Below, one piece after another: positions 55,501 to 63,874 of a stretch of DNA of 64,000 nt. Made by a program: the position numbers and the translations under genes. The notes under the pieces were generated by a model. It was not told the DNA's origin, did not search any database, and worked only from the letters and a program-made list of their open reading frames with translations. The stretch is taken from assembly GCA_965116625.1 (NCBI GenBank), contig OZ220717.1:2418001-2482000 (forward strand). The letters are read 5' to 3'. The DNA comes from VXNE01 sp965116625. GTDB taxonomy: Bacteria; Pseudomonadota; Gammaproteobacteria; Pseudomonadales; Azotimanducaceae. Position 1 is the first letter of the stretch. The number at the start of each line of letters is the position of its first letter.

Positions 55501-55801
55501 CTAGTGGCGCGCTGCCTGGGCGCGTACGCGGAGTCGATCGAGGCGACGACCGTGGTCGGCCTGCTGGCCGGGACGACCGCCTACGCGAAGGCGTTCAGGG
55601 AAGTGCGATGGCCGCCAACCGTGGAGGACGTTTGGCTGGTCTCCCCCGCGCTGGACGGCGGGGGTGCGCAGGTCAAGGTGCCGCGGGCGATCGGCGAGGC
55701 CCTTGCGGAGATCGCCGATGGCTACTCCCTGCCGGAGGACTGGACGAGCAGCGACGGCGTCCCGCTACGTGTCGAGGCTGTGAAGGGAGTGCACGAGGAA
55801 G

Positions 55802-56083
55802 ATGACCGTGCCGCGGATGGGGTCCGACTTGACGGAGAAAGTGGAGTCGACGCGACCCACGAAGCGGAAGCCCCGCCGAGGACGCGAATGCGGTCGCGGA
55901 GTCACGATCACGCTGAGCCGCAGGGATGCCAGGAGGCTTGGGGCGGCGCGCGTACGGATTCTTGCTGCGTTGGCGGGCACCGACGCCGCTGGTCGCGCGC
56001 TGGATCACGCGATAACGGCGGACGCATTCGCAGCCTATCTCGTTGGGAGGGCATTGGACCGGATCGAGGTCAGCGAAGACTGA
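55802..56083 (+). CDS. Small basic protein, hypothetical
   Basis: 93 residues. A basic N-terminal half (RPTKRKPRRGRECGRGVTITLSRRDARRL in two parts, about 20-48) is followed by a helical C-terminus (ALDHAITADAFAAYLVGRAL). The family is not recognised. Its stop is one base before the ATG of the next gene and its start overlaps the end of the split gene, so it looks like a real operon member, possibly a nucleic-acid-binding accessory. Confidence 0.55.
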   Translation: MTVPRMGSDLTEKVESTRPTKRKPRRGRECGRGVTITLSRRDARRLGAARVRILAALAGTDAAGRALDHAITADAFAAYLVGRALDRIEVSED

Positions 56084-56084
56084 G

Positions 56085-56969
56085 ATGGCAACGGACGCGG
56101 CGCGCATCGCGGAGGAGATCGCCGGGGACTTCTACGGCGGCAGATTGGACCTTTCGGCGCGAGGCGTACGCTCGGCACCGGGATGGGCGGACATGCCGGA
56201 GGTCGCCTGCGCCGGCGCGTGCCGTGGCGATGGAGTCGACGAGACGACCGTGCGCCGCCTTTTGACGCTCGTGTCCGCGATGGATCGGGCGCGGGACGCA
56301 GACCGGCTTTGGCGTGCGGGTTACGAGTTGCTCGCCGCCCACCCGGAAGCATTCGATCCGTCCGCCGCCGCGGCGATGCCGATCGAGAGCCTCGCGGCCC
56401 TGCTAGCTGGAAGCGGCGTGAGCCAGCGGCATGGGCCGGACTCGCGGGCATGGCAGACCATCTGTCGCAGTCTTACGACGGGAACGGGCTCCGTGTGCGG
56501 GATTGTCGAACACGGCCGCGGCGACGCCGATGCTCTGCTCGCCGACCCGCGAAGCGTGGATCGCTCCGGACAGCCGAAGTTTCCGCTGCTGCGCGGACCG
56601 AAGGTGGGACCGATGTGGGTCCGGATCATGGCGAGTCCCGGCGGAGCGAGTGTCCACGGGATCGAGAGGATCCCGGTGGCAGTGGATGTCCATGTGCGCC
56701 GCGTGACGAGGAACCTTGGCGTGGCAGAGACGGGAGGTAAGCGGGCGATTCAGGCAGTTTGGCATTCTGCCGTAAGCGCGGGCAACGTGCCCGGGGCACC
56801 CGGCATCAAGGGAACCTGCGCTGGGCTCGATCCCGCGCTTTGGTTCTATGGGAAGCACGGGTGTCGACATTGCGAAGCGGTCTCGCGGCGCAGCCCGATC
56901 GGCACGGCTTGTCGCCGGTGCGTAAGGTTCAAGCGACGCGACGACGTAGTTCAGCCACCACACGGTTGA
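56085..56969 (+). CDS. HhH-GPD DNA glycosylase/endonuclease III-like protein
   Basis: 294 residues from ATG 56085. The core has a hairpin-helix-hairpin-like stretch LLRGPKVGPMWVRIM with a Lys, followed by IPVAVDVHVRRVTRNLGV, which matches the VDTHVxRV segment with the catalytic Asp of the endonuclease III family. A C-terminal cysteine set (GTCAGLD, HGCRHC, ACRRC) could hold an iron-sulfur cluster, with wider spacing than in Nth. It follows the small basic gene, and its 3' end overlaps the convergent PD-(D/E)XK-like gene by 41 bases. Confidence 0.68.
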   Translation: MATDAARIAEEIAGDFYGGRLDLSARGVRSAPGWADMPEVACAGACRGDGVDETTVRRLLTLVSAMDRARDADRLWRAGYELLAAHPEAFDPSAAAAMPIESLAALLAGSGVSQRHGPDSRAWQTICRSLTTGTGSVCGIVEHGRGDADALLADPRSVDRSGQPKFPLLRGPKVGPMWVRIMASPGGASVHGIERIPVAVDVHVRRVTRNLGVAETGGKRAIQAVWHSAVSAGNVPGAPGIKGTCAGLDPALWFYGKHGCRHCEAVSRRSPIGTACRRCVRFKRRDDVVQPPHG

Positions 56970-57699
56970 GGTCAGGCGCGCTAGGAAGCAGGGGCAAGAG
57001 TTCGCGCCACTCGATGATCGCCATCCCGTCGATCATGGCAGACAGCACGGCGGGGTCTCGATGCGGCAAGGCAACGGCGAGTTCGCGGCGGTCTTCGCGA
57101 TAGCGGTCGATGAGCTGCATGTATTCGTATTCGGGGAAACGGTCGCGGACCACCATCCAGAAGCACGGCTGCAGGTTGCGGGCCTCCTCGATGACGCAGT
57201 CGATGTTGCGGACGATCTGATTGCGCGTGGGATCGTAGGTGGTGTGGGTTGAGACGTCGCTGTGGAGCTTCGCCTCGATGAAGACGACGAAGTCCTCGCC
57301 CTCCAGCACCCAATCGACCTCGGTGGGGCCCTCGACCGGCTTGGGCTTGGCGGCGCGGTCACGCCAGGCGGGCTTGTTCGACGCAGCCATGCGAGAGCGG
57401 CTCGCGGACTCGTACTGCTCGGGGGATGGGACGAGCCGCCAAAGATCGACGGCCCGCAGGGAACGGCGAGGGAGCGAGGGGTCGGGCACCGCGGCGTGGG
57501 CCAGCGCAAGTTGGGCAAGGTCCGGCCACCAGGAGGCCGTGTGGCGACGTTGAAGCAGGCGGGTGGTGTTCCAGGTAACCCAGTCTTCACTTCGGGGCGA
57601 GTGGAGAATGCGGCGGATGTCCTGGGTCTTGCTCGCTTTGGCGAGCGACAACAGCCGCTCAAGATCCAACACTGGGAAGGCTGTAGCGTCGTGTTTCAT
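56929..57699 (-). CDS. PD-(D/E)XK nuclease-like protein
   Basis: 256 residues from ATG 57699 (GTG 57711 also open). The sequence PTEVDWVLEGEDFVVFIEAK near residue 130 has the E-x-D...E-x-K arrangement of PD-(D/E)XK nucleases, followed by an IRNIDCVIEEAR helix. The N- and C-terminal parts are helical with no known family. It runs against the glycosylase-like gene. The combination of base-excision and nuclease-like folds suggests a DNA-targeting module. Confidence 0.68.
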   Translation of the reverse strand: MKHDATAFPVLDLERLLSLAKASKTQDIRRILHSPRSEDWVTWNTTRLLQRRHTASWWPDLAQLALAHAAVPDPSLPRRSLRAVDLWRLVPSPEQYESASRSRMAASNKPAWRDRAAKPKPVEGPTEVDWVLEGEDFVVFIEAKLHSDVSTHTTYDPTRNQIVRNIDCVIEEARNLQPCFWMVVRDRFPEYEYMQLIDRYREDRRELAVALPHRDPAVLSAMIDGMAIIEWRELLPLLPSAPDLNRVVAELRRRVA

Positions 57700-57821
57700 C
57701 GCGGACGGCACCCTATCGAACCGACGGGGCGTGTTCCACTGCGGAGCAGAACTGTGCTGCCTTGAATCCGCCAGACCAACCCAGACCCGGTAGGCTTGGC
57801 CGGATCGATCAGGAAAATCCC

Positions 57822-58390
57822 TTACGCGCCAGGGGTCGCGAGATAGGCCGCCCAGTCCTCCATCAGTTCCCGCCGCTTCTCGAACAGATCGCTACGCCGG
57901 TAGGCGGCCTCGACGCGGTCGCTGTTGACGTGGGCCAGGGCGAGTTCGCAGACCTCGCGTGGGACGTCCGTCCTTTCGGCGGCCCAGTCCCGGAAACTGG
58001 AGCGGAACCCGTGCGGCACGGCGCCGATTCCAATCTCGCGGAGCAGCTTTGAGAGCGTGCTGTCGCTCAGGACGCGGCCGGTGGGCGACGGAAACACCAG
58101 TCCGCTTCTGTCCGACATCTCCCGGACTTCGGCGAGCACGGCCACCGCCTGGCCGGAAAGCGGCACGCGGTGCTCGAGCTTCGCCTTCATGCGTTCCGGT
58201 GGCACCGTCCAGAACGCGAGCGCCGTTGCCCGGTGGGCGTTTGAGGCGCGCACCCGTTCGAGTGCGGCAGCAACCTGCGCGTGCGGGAGCGCCCTTTGGT
58301 GCCGGCGGCGCACGCTATTCTTCGGCAACGCGGCGGAGATGGCGTCGCCGGCGGGATTGTCCTGGCGGTAGCCCTCCGCGACTGTCGAGT
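57822..58390 (-). pseudogene. Degenerate tyrosine integrase
   Basis: Reading from about 58390, AEGYRQDNPAGDAISAALPK and RALPHAQVAAALERVRAS belong to the core-binding/catalytic border of island-type integrases. The sequence then jumps from ATALAF to WTVPPERMKAKLEHRVPLSG, lacking the roughly 25 residues that carry the first catalytic Arg. HGFRSSFRDWAAER, LALAHVNSDRVEAAY and the C-terminus remain. About 200 N-terminal residues are missing. It marks the far side of the island that starts at tRNA-Ser. Confidence 0.88.
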
Positions 58391-58635
58391 GACCAGCCAG
58401 CCGCTCTGTCCGTGCCGTGGCCGGTCCCCCTCGCTGGTTCGGGACTGGCTGATAGCGGACCCGATTCAGAATTGCCGTAGCACGTCCGACGAAAACTCGC
58501 CAATGAACTCGCGCAGGACTCCTCGGGGCTTATCGCCCAAGTCTGGTGTCCGGGGGATGACCTTCTCGTCTCACTTCGCGTTGGACAGTGCGCTCGCTTG
58601 TCTTCAACCGATCCGCCGGTTAACGTGCAACGAAG

Positions 58636-61287
58636 ATGTGGGAATCGGGTCGCACAAGTCTCGAAGGTACTCCAGCAGCGCGGTGGGTTGTGCCCAAGGG
58701 CTTGGTTCCAAGGCTGACGTCCGCCTTTTTCCTGGTTGCAGCCATCCCGTTTCCTACTGCGCTGGCCGAATCACCCGCTCCGGAAGTCGGGGCCATCGAA
58801 GAGGTCGTGGTGGTCGGTACGCGCCGCACCGGTCTCACCGCCGTCGAGGCGAAATCTCCGGTGACCGTCGTCAGCGGCGAGCGGCTACGCCGGCGGGGCG
58901 GGACCGATATGCTCGATCTGTTGCGCGACACCGTGCCGTCCTTCAGCGTGAACGCCCAGCCCATCGCGGACGGCGCTACGATCGTGCGTCCGCCCAACAT
59001 CCGCAACCTCGCCGCCGACCACACCCTGGTGATGGTCAACGGCAAGCGGCGCCACCGGGGGGCAGTCATCGCATGGCTGGTTCCCAAGGCGTCGGAAGGC
59101 GCCCAGGGCCCGGACCTGTCCGTTATTCCCGCCATCGCGGTCGAGCGCGTGGAGGTTCTCGTGGACGGGGCATCTGCGCAATACGGATCTGACGCCGTGG
59201 CGGGCGTCCTGAATGTCGTGCTCAGGGACGCGAGCGAGGGGACCAGCATCGAAACACGCTACGGCCAGACCGCGCATGGCGACGGGGAGAACGCCACCGT
59301 CGCCGTCAATCGGGGATTCGCGCTCGGCACGGACGGATTCATCAATGCCAGTCTTGAGTACGGAGCGTCCGGCGACACCGTGCGCAGCATCCAGCGCGCA
59401 GACGCCGAGGCGCTGGCGAACGCGGGCAATCCGTGGATTCCCGATCCCGCCCAGGTATGGGGAAGCCCGAAGGTGGAAAACGACCTCAAGGCATTCGTCA
59501 ACTTCGGCATGACGCCCAGGGACAGGGTCCAGTTGTACGCCTTCGGCAGCTATGCGAGCAAGGCGACGGACGGCGGCTTCTACTACCGCAATCCGAACGG
59601 TCGGGAGGGCGTTTATACGCGGGGCGACTACCGTCTGGTCGGCGACCTGACGGGCGACGCGTCCGGAAACTGTCCTCACGATCTCGATCCCGAAGGCCGG
59701 TTCTACGCCAACGGCACCTTTCAGACCGATGCCTTCAAGCGGGACTATCCGCGCTGCTTCTTGATGAACGAGCTGTTTCCGGGAGGGTTCACGCCGCGTT
59801 TCGGCGGCAACACCCGGGATTACTCGGGGTTCGTCGGCGTACGCAGAGACCCGTCCGGCGGATGGTCCTGGGACCTGAGCGCCGGTACGGGAGCCAGCGA
59901 GGTGGACTTCTTCATCTACAACACCGTCAACGCGGCCCTGGGCCCCGCCAATCCCGAGGATCGCCGGTTCGACCCGGGCGGCTACGCGCAGCGGGAAACG
60001 GGCGTGAACCTCGATCTGTCCCGCAAGGTGTATGTCCCGGCCTTCGCCTCGGATGCGCACCTGGCGTTTGGCGTGGAGCGGCGTGTCGAGGAGTTCCGGA
60101 TTCGCGGGGGCGAGCCGGCCTCCTGGGAACGGGCCTTCGATTGGAACGGCGTTCCGGTCGACCTGCAGGCCCAGGGATTCACTGCGGCGACCAACGGATT
60201 TCCGGGATTCAGCCCGGACACGGCGGGAAAGTGGTCCCGTTCGAACACCGCTGTCTACGCCGACGCGGAGACGGACATGCGCAAGAACTGGGTGCTCGGC
60301 GTCGCGGTGCGGTGGGAAGACCATGAGTACTTCGGCAGCACCACGAACGGCAAGCTGGCCACGCGGTTGGCGGTGGGCGGCGGGCTGGCGCTGCGGGGCA
60401 CCGTGAGCACCGGCTTTCGCGTGCCGACCCCGGGGCAGTCCAATGCAATCAACGCCACCTCCAAGCTCGGCGGCGAAGGGGCGGAGCGACTGCTCTCCAT
60501 CGTCGCCACCATTGCGCCGACGAGCACGGTTGGCACCGCTCTCGGTGGTGCAGCCCTCAAGCCGGAGGCGTCGACCAATGCGTCCGCCGGCCTGGTCTAC
60601 GCTTCGAACCGAGCAACCGCTTCGCTCGACTGTTTCCGCATCCGCGTGCAGGATCGGCTGGCGCTGTCCAGGGACATCGAACTGAACCGGCCCGACATCG
60701 GGGCCGACCGCGTCCGCGGGGACCTGATCGCGCAACTCGAGAGCGAGGGGCTGACCTCGGCGAGAAGCTGGAACTACATCAACTACTTCACCAACGACTT
60801 CACCACCGTCACCACGGGTTGCGAAGCGGCCGGACTGTACCGTCTCGCCGTCGGCGGAGGTGTCGTCACCCTCCGCGGGGTCTTCAACAGCACCCGTACC
60901 CGCGTCGCCCGCTATACGGCCGGTGGCCCGCTCGACAACGCCAAGGAGATACGCGACTACGAGGCGGGATTGCCCGAACGGCGTTACCAGTTCTCGGCGT
61001 CGCACTCGCACGGACTGTTCGACCTGTCGGTCCGTTACAGCTACCACGGCGGCTGGTATGACTCCGAGGAAGACCTGGATTTCGGCGGCTACGGAACGTT
61101 CGACACCGCGGTCAACTACGCGGTCACTGACTCGCTGACCGTCACCCTGGCGGCCGAGAACCTGTTCGACGAGACGCCCGAGCGGAATCCCAACGCCCGA
61201 ACCGGGCTCGGCAATCTGTACAGTCAGTACGCGCCAGCCGGCTTCAATGGCCGCTTCGCATTCCTGAAGCTGGCAGCAGAGCTTTGA
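58636..61287 (+). CDS. TonB-dependent outer-membrane receptor, paralogue 2
   Basis: 883 residues from ATG 58636 (GTG 58687 possible). A signal peptide (LTSAFFLVAAIPFPTALA) is followed by a TonB-box-like EEVVVVGTRR, plug motifs VDGASAQYGSDAVAGVLNVV near residue 185 and a barrel ending FNGRFAFLKLAAEL. Blocks such as LVMVNGKRRHRGAVIA, VLRDASEGTSIE and FPGGFTPRFGGNTRDYSGF are shared with the receptor at 23997, so both come from one duplication family. The substrate is unknown; zinc or another metal is possible because a zur locus lies downstream. Confidence 0.9.
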   Translation: MWESGRTSLEGTPAARWVVPKGLVPRLTSAFFLVAAIPFPTALAESPAPEVGAIEEVVVVGTRRTGLTAVEAKSPVTVVSGERLRRRGGTDMLDLLRDTVPSFSVNAQPIADGATIVRPPNIRNLAADHTLVMVNGKRRHRGAVIAWLVPKASEGAQGPDLSVIPAIAVERVEVLVDGASAQYGSDAVAGVLNVVLRDASEGTSIETRYGQTAHGDGENATVAVNRGFALGTDGFINASLEYGASGDTVRSIQRADAEALANAGNPWIPDPAQVWGSPKVENDLKAFVNFGMTPRDRVQLYAFGSYASKATDGGFYYRNPNGREGVYTRGDYRLVGDLTGDASGNCPHDLDPEGRFYANGTFQTDAFKRDYPRCFLMNELFPGGFTPRFGGNTRDYSGFVGVRRDPSGGWSWDLSAGTGASEVDFFIYNTVNAALGPANPEDRRFDPGGYAQRETGVNLDLSRKVYVPAFASDAHLAFGVERRVEEFRIRGGEPASWERAFDWNGVPVDLQAQGFTAATNGFPGFSPDTAGKWSRSNTAVYADAETDMRKNWVLGVAVRWEDHEYFGSTTNGKLATRLAVGGGLALRGTVSTGFRVPTPGQSNAINATSKLGGEGAERLLSIVATIAPTSTVGTALGGAALKPEASTNASAGLVYASNRATASLDCFRIRVQDRLALSRDIELNRPDIGADRVRGDLIAQLESEGLTSARSWNYINYFTNDFTTVTTGCEAAGLYRLAVGGGVVTLRGVFNSTRTRVARYTAGGPLDNAKEIRDYEAGLPERRYQFSASHSHGLFDLSVRYSYHGGWYDSEEDLDFGGYGTFDTAVNYAVTDSLTVTLAAENLFDETPERNPNARTGLGNLYSQYAPAGFNGRFAFLKLAAEL

Positions 61288-61479
61288 AAGCTCCGCTTGC
61301 GTGCGCGCCGGCAACGCGAGGTCGGGGCGATTCGGCGGCGCCCCGTGCGGAGGAAGCGCGCGTTGCCCTCGGCGGCCTCCACTCCGCCGCCATGCACGGC
61401 CAAGGCAACGTGCAGTACTACCTGTTGGCGGATGGCGCCTGGTGGGAATCACGCTGGGACGCTATCCGGATATCCGCTT

Positions 61480-61911
61480 GGCGGATGCGACCCCTCCAAT
61501 TGACCGTGTGCTCGACGCCTTGCGCTTGGGGCTGACCAGATCACCCAGGCAGTGACCGCACACGAGGTAGTGCGCCGTGTCCCCGCAGTCTTACGCCGGT
61601 GCGAAGCGCTCAGTCTTGCTCGCCGACGGCGCAGGTGCCGCACAACCCCTTGATCTCGACAACCGCGTTGTCCGGTCGGAACCCGTACTCGTCTGCGGTC
61701 TGGGAAAGGAGCGTCTCGAGCCCCCTCGACTCCACCTCGTCCACGTGGCCACACGACGAACAAACCAGGAACTGGCTCTCGTGAGCATGATCGGGGATAG
61801 TCGCAGGGCAGGTAGGTCTGGGCGGATTCCAGCCGGTGGACGAGGCCGGTTCGCTTGAGGAAATCGAGGTGGCGATAGGCGGTCAAGGTTCGTCGGGTTC
61901 GACCGGAAGGC
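61480..61911 (-). pseudogene. Partial duplicate of the zur/merC region
   Basis: The segment repeats the 62676-63080 sequence with many substitutions. The frame YRHLDFLKRTGLVHRLESAQ survives, then a frameshift follows. At the other end it jumps to the MerC-gene 3' end (GGTCAAGGTTCGTCGGGTT near 61881, like 63316). About the first 70 zur codons are missing. It is a decayed tandem duplicate with an internal deletion, not a gene. Confidence 0.85.
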
Positions 61912-62022
61912 AGCAGTCGCGCGACAAATCGAAGTCGTTCGTCCATCGGCGTACACTCCTTCCAGGGCATTTGAGGTTCCCCAGATGCCTCAATTGTGTA
62001 AACCATGTCTACGGAATAGCCT

Positions 62023-62520
62023 GTGAGCCATGTGATTGTGCGTAGGGTTCCGCTGGCGTTGCTGATGTGGGTTCGAGCGACATGCCTCCTGTGCGGCATG
62101 CTCATTCCGGCGCATTGCTTGGCCGCTGCTCCCAATTTTCTCGCTGGGTCGGTCCAGGGTACGGACCTTGTTGTTACGGTGGCCGAAGGGCCGCAAGAGC
62201 CTCGGAGTATAGGAAGCTATGCGCTCCGCCTATACATCCCCCATGACCCGGCCTGGCCCTACGATGCGTTTGCCTTTGGCTTGGTGCGAGCGCGGGACGG
62301 TGTGATTGAGGCGCTTCGGTTCGAAGATATAGACGGCGACCAGGCGAATGAAGTGATCGTGGTCGTGCGATCCGTAGGGTCCGGCGGGTATCTTGCGGCG
62401 GATGCCTTCGCCGTTCGCGAGCGCCAGCTCATACTGGTTGGCGAGGTCAGTGGGCTCTCCAGCGACGCCGACCCGGTCCTGGCCCTACGGCAAACCGTGT
62501 GCGGAGACCCGAAAGGCTGA
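62023..62520 (+). CDS. PliI-like periplasmic lysozyme inhibitor
   Basis: 165 residues from GTG 62023 (other GTGs nearby). A signal peptide (ALLMWVRATCLLCGMLIPAHCLA) is followed by a mature part with EPRSIGSYALRLY, DGVIEALRFEDIDGDQANEV and VVVRSVGSGGYLAADAF, as in periplasmic inhibitors of I-type (invertebrate) lysozyme. Such inhibitors protect bacteria living with invertebrate hosts; that ecological reading is inference. It lies between the zur pseudogene and the zur gene and is transcribed against zur. Confidence 0.8.
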   Translation: MSHVIVRRVPLALLMWVRATCLLCGMLIPAHCLAAAPNFLAGSVQGTDLVVTVAEGPQEPRSIGSYALRLYIPHDPAWPYDAFAFGLVRARDGVIEALRFEDIDGDQANEVIVVVRSVGSGGYLAADAFAVRERQLILVGEVSGLSSDADPVLALRQTVCGDPKG

Positions 62521-62625
62521 CACTCCGCCGATTTCGACGCCAAGCGCGATGAGGACGGCGAACACGATCAACACCGCTTGAATAGCGATCGCGGCGAGCT
62601 TCCCACTCATGGTCATTCCGGTCAT
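62485..62625 (-). CDS. Small single-helix membrane peptide, uncertain
   Basis: 46 codons: GMTMSGKLAAIAIQAVLIVF then AVLIALGVEIGG, one predicted transmembrane helix. The C-terminus overlaps the PliI-like gene by 36 bases on the other strand. It resembles the N-terminal helix of small DUF6090-type membrane proteins. No ribosome-binding site is obvious. Confidence 0.25.
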   Translation of the reverse strand: MTGMTMSGKLAAIAIQAVLIVFAVLIALGVEIGGVSAFRVSAHGLP

Positions 62626-62794
62626 CTTCACACCGGCCGCAGCAGTCCGTGGACGGCCTCAGCCGCTCGGCGGACGAAATCCCGCCAATCGACTGCGTGC
62701 CCGGCGCCTTGCGTCTGGGGATGACCAGATCGCGGTGGCAGTGACGACATGACGGAGTGCCGCGTCCCGTGGTCCATGCCGGTACGAAGCGTGC

Positions 62795-63271
62795 TCAGTT
62801 CGGCTCGCCGACGGCGCAGTCTCCGCACAACCCCTTGATCTCGACGACCGTGTTGTCCGGCCGGAATCCGTGCTCGTCTGCGATCTGGGATAGGAGCGTC
62901 TCGAGCCCCTTCGACTCCACCTCGTCCACGTGGCCACACGAGGAACAAAGCAGGAACTGGCTCTCGTGCGCATGGTCGGGATGGTCGCACGGCAGGTAGG
63001 TCTGGGCGGATTCCAGCCGGTGGACGAGGCCGGTTCGCTTGAGGAAATCGAGGTGGCGATAGACCGTCAGGGGCGCGATCTTGCGTTCCTGCCGCTGCTC
63101 GAGCAGCGCGATGAGTTCGTAGGCGGAAAGCGGTCGGCCGCAGGCCATCATTTCCGCGTAGACCGCCAGGCGGGCGGGCGTTAGCCGTTCTCCTTTCTCC
63201 GCGCAGCGCTCTTCGGCGAGCTTCCGCCACTTTGCCGCGAGTCGGGCCGCTTTCGCCGACCGTCTAGCCAA
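62795..63271 (-). CDS. zur: Fur-family zinc uptake regulator Zur
   Basis: 158 residues. Winged-helix DNA-binding domain with LTPARLAVYAEMMACGRPLSAYEL and the recognition segment APLTVYRHLDFLKRTGLVHR. The dimerisation domain has the structural zinc sites CSSCGH and GLCGDC, and a regulatory His set in CDHPDHAHESQ. The Zur (not Fur) assignment rests on the AYELI...TVYRHLDFL and HGF-type C-terminal layout. It lies 46 bases after the MerC-like gene on the same strand, so the pair is one operon. Confidence 0.88.
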   Translation of the reverse strand: MARRSAKAARLAAKWRKLAEERCAEKGERLTPARLAVYAEMMACGRPLSAYELIALLEQRQERKIAPLTVYRHLDFLKRTGLVHRLESAQTYLPCDHPDHAHESQFLLCSSCGHVDEVESKGLETLLSQIADEHGFRPDNTVVEIKGLCGDCAVGEPN

Positions 63272-63317
63272 TTTGATGCACCCCTCGGAGTCCGCTGATC
63301 ACTCCCGGCGCCGACGA

Positions 63318-63752
63318 TCAAGGTTCATCGGGTTGGACCGGGAGGCCGTGGACGCCACCAGTACCACATTTTCGTACCCAGTGCCAAAGGTGCGCCGAGC
63401 CAAGGAGCGTGGCGCCGGCAACGGTGATCGGCTCCTCGTACGGGGACACTGCCTCCACGAACGCAGCCAGCAGCAGCAGCCCGAGGCCGACCAGTGCCGC
63501 ACCGATGAACAGGCTGTTGTCGGCCATCGGCCGTGTCTTCCAGATCACCCGGAGACTCACGGGAACCGCGGCGATCACCAGGACTCGATGCACAAGCTCG
63601 CTCTCCGCGGCCTGGGCAGCCACCGGCATCACCGCTACCAGTACGGGCAGGGCGACACAGTGGAGCACGCACAACGTCGAGAGTCCGGCCGCGAATAGGT
63701 CCAGGCGCGCTGTCGGACCCCACCGGTCGCCCTTGGCGTTAAACGGGTTCAT
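63318..63752 (-). CDS. MerC-domain membrane protein
   Basis: 144 residues with about four transmembrane helices. The N-terminal helix holds LSTLCVLHCVALPVL, the CxxxHC motif of MerC-type metal transporters, and later helices carry LGLLLLAAFVEAV and GSAHLWHWVRKC. With zur directly downstream and a Zur box upstream, a role in zinc or related metal handling is likely. Mercury transport would need merR/merA, which are not seen. Confidence 0.82.
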   Translation of the reverse strand: MNPFNAKGDRWGPTARLDLFAAGLSTLCVLHCVALPVLVAVMPVAAQAAESELVHRVLVIAAVPVSLRVIWKTRPMADNSLFIGAALVGLGLLLLAAFVEAVSPYEEPITVAGATLLGSAHLWHWVRKCGTGGVHGLPVQPDEP

Positions 63753-63806
63753 GAGAATCGACCGGCTTCGATTGCAGCGCCATGTGCTGTTTCCTGAAGC
63801 GAAAAA

Positions 63807-63824
63807 GATATGTTATAACGTACC
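63807..63824. promoter_or_regulatory. Probable Zur box
   Basis: GATATGTTATAACGTACC is a palindrome centred on GTTATAAC with two mismatched pairs. It matches the GTTATA...TATAAC type of Zur operators. It lies in the 122-base gap between the MerC-like gene and the divergent gene at 63875, so it could control both and give autoregulation of zur. Confidence 0.65.
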
Positions 63825-63874
63825 CCAGACTAATCGCAATGGCGCCTTGCGCTTGCGTTCCGTGACCACATCCC

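Larger units (their letters stand above)
53551..55801 (+). pseudogene. YaaA/DUF6884-like gene split by IS1380 copy 2
   Basis: The left part (53551-53758) encodes VLDESRTMPAVERYEGTLYE, then VSGGYGVLRGSELIGWYAQPF and ends WPKGL. The right part resumes at 55504 with VARCLGAYAESIEATTVVGL and WLVSPALDGGGAQVKVPRAIG. Removing the IS and one CTAG joins the two parts exactly in frame as GGA-CTA-GTG. The motif set (small-domain strand, YGVL, WYAQPF) resembles YaaA/DUF6884-type proteins. The right reading frame has no early stop and overlaps the next gene near 55801, so the original C-terminus is uncertain. GGGGGAGG precedes the GTG at 53551. Confidence 0.75.

Noticed and set aside
57780..58640. Direct repeat of the tRNA-Ser 3' end marking the island boundary
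   Set aside because: I looked for a second GAGGGTTCGAATCCC-like sequence near the integrase relic and saw none. The boundary is therefore inferred from gene content only.
61449..62135. 228-codon minus-strand gene
   Set aside because: It contains a piece of zur (YRHLDFLKRTGLVHR) followed by out-of-frame sequence. It is better explained as the decayed zur duplicate.
63318..63752. Mercury resistance operon
   Set aside because: Only a MerC-like membrane protein is present. There is no merR, merT, merP or merA, and the neighbour is zur.
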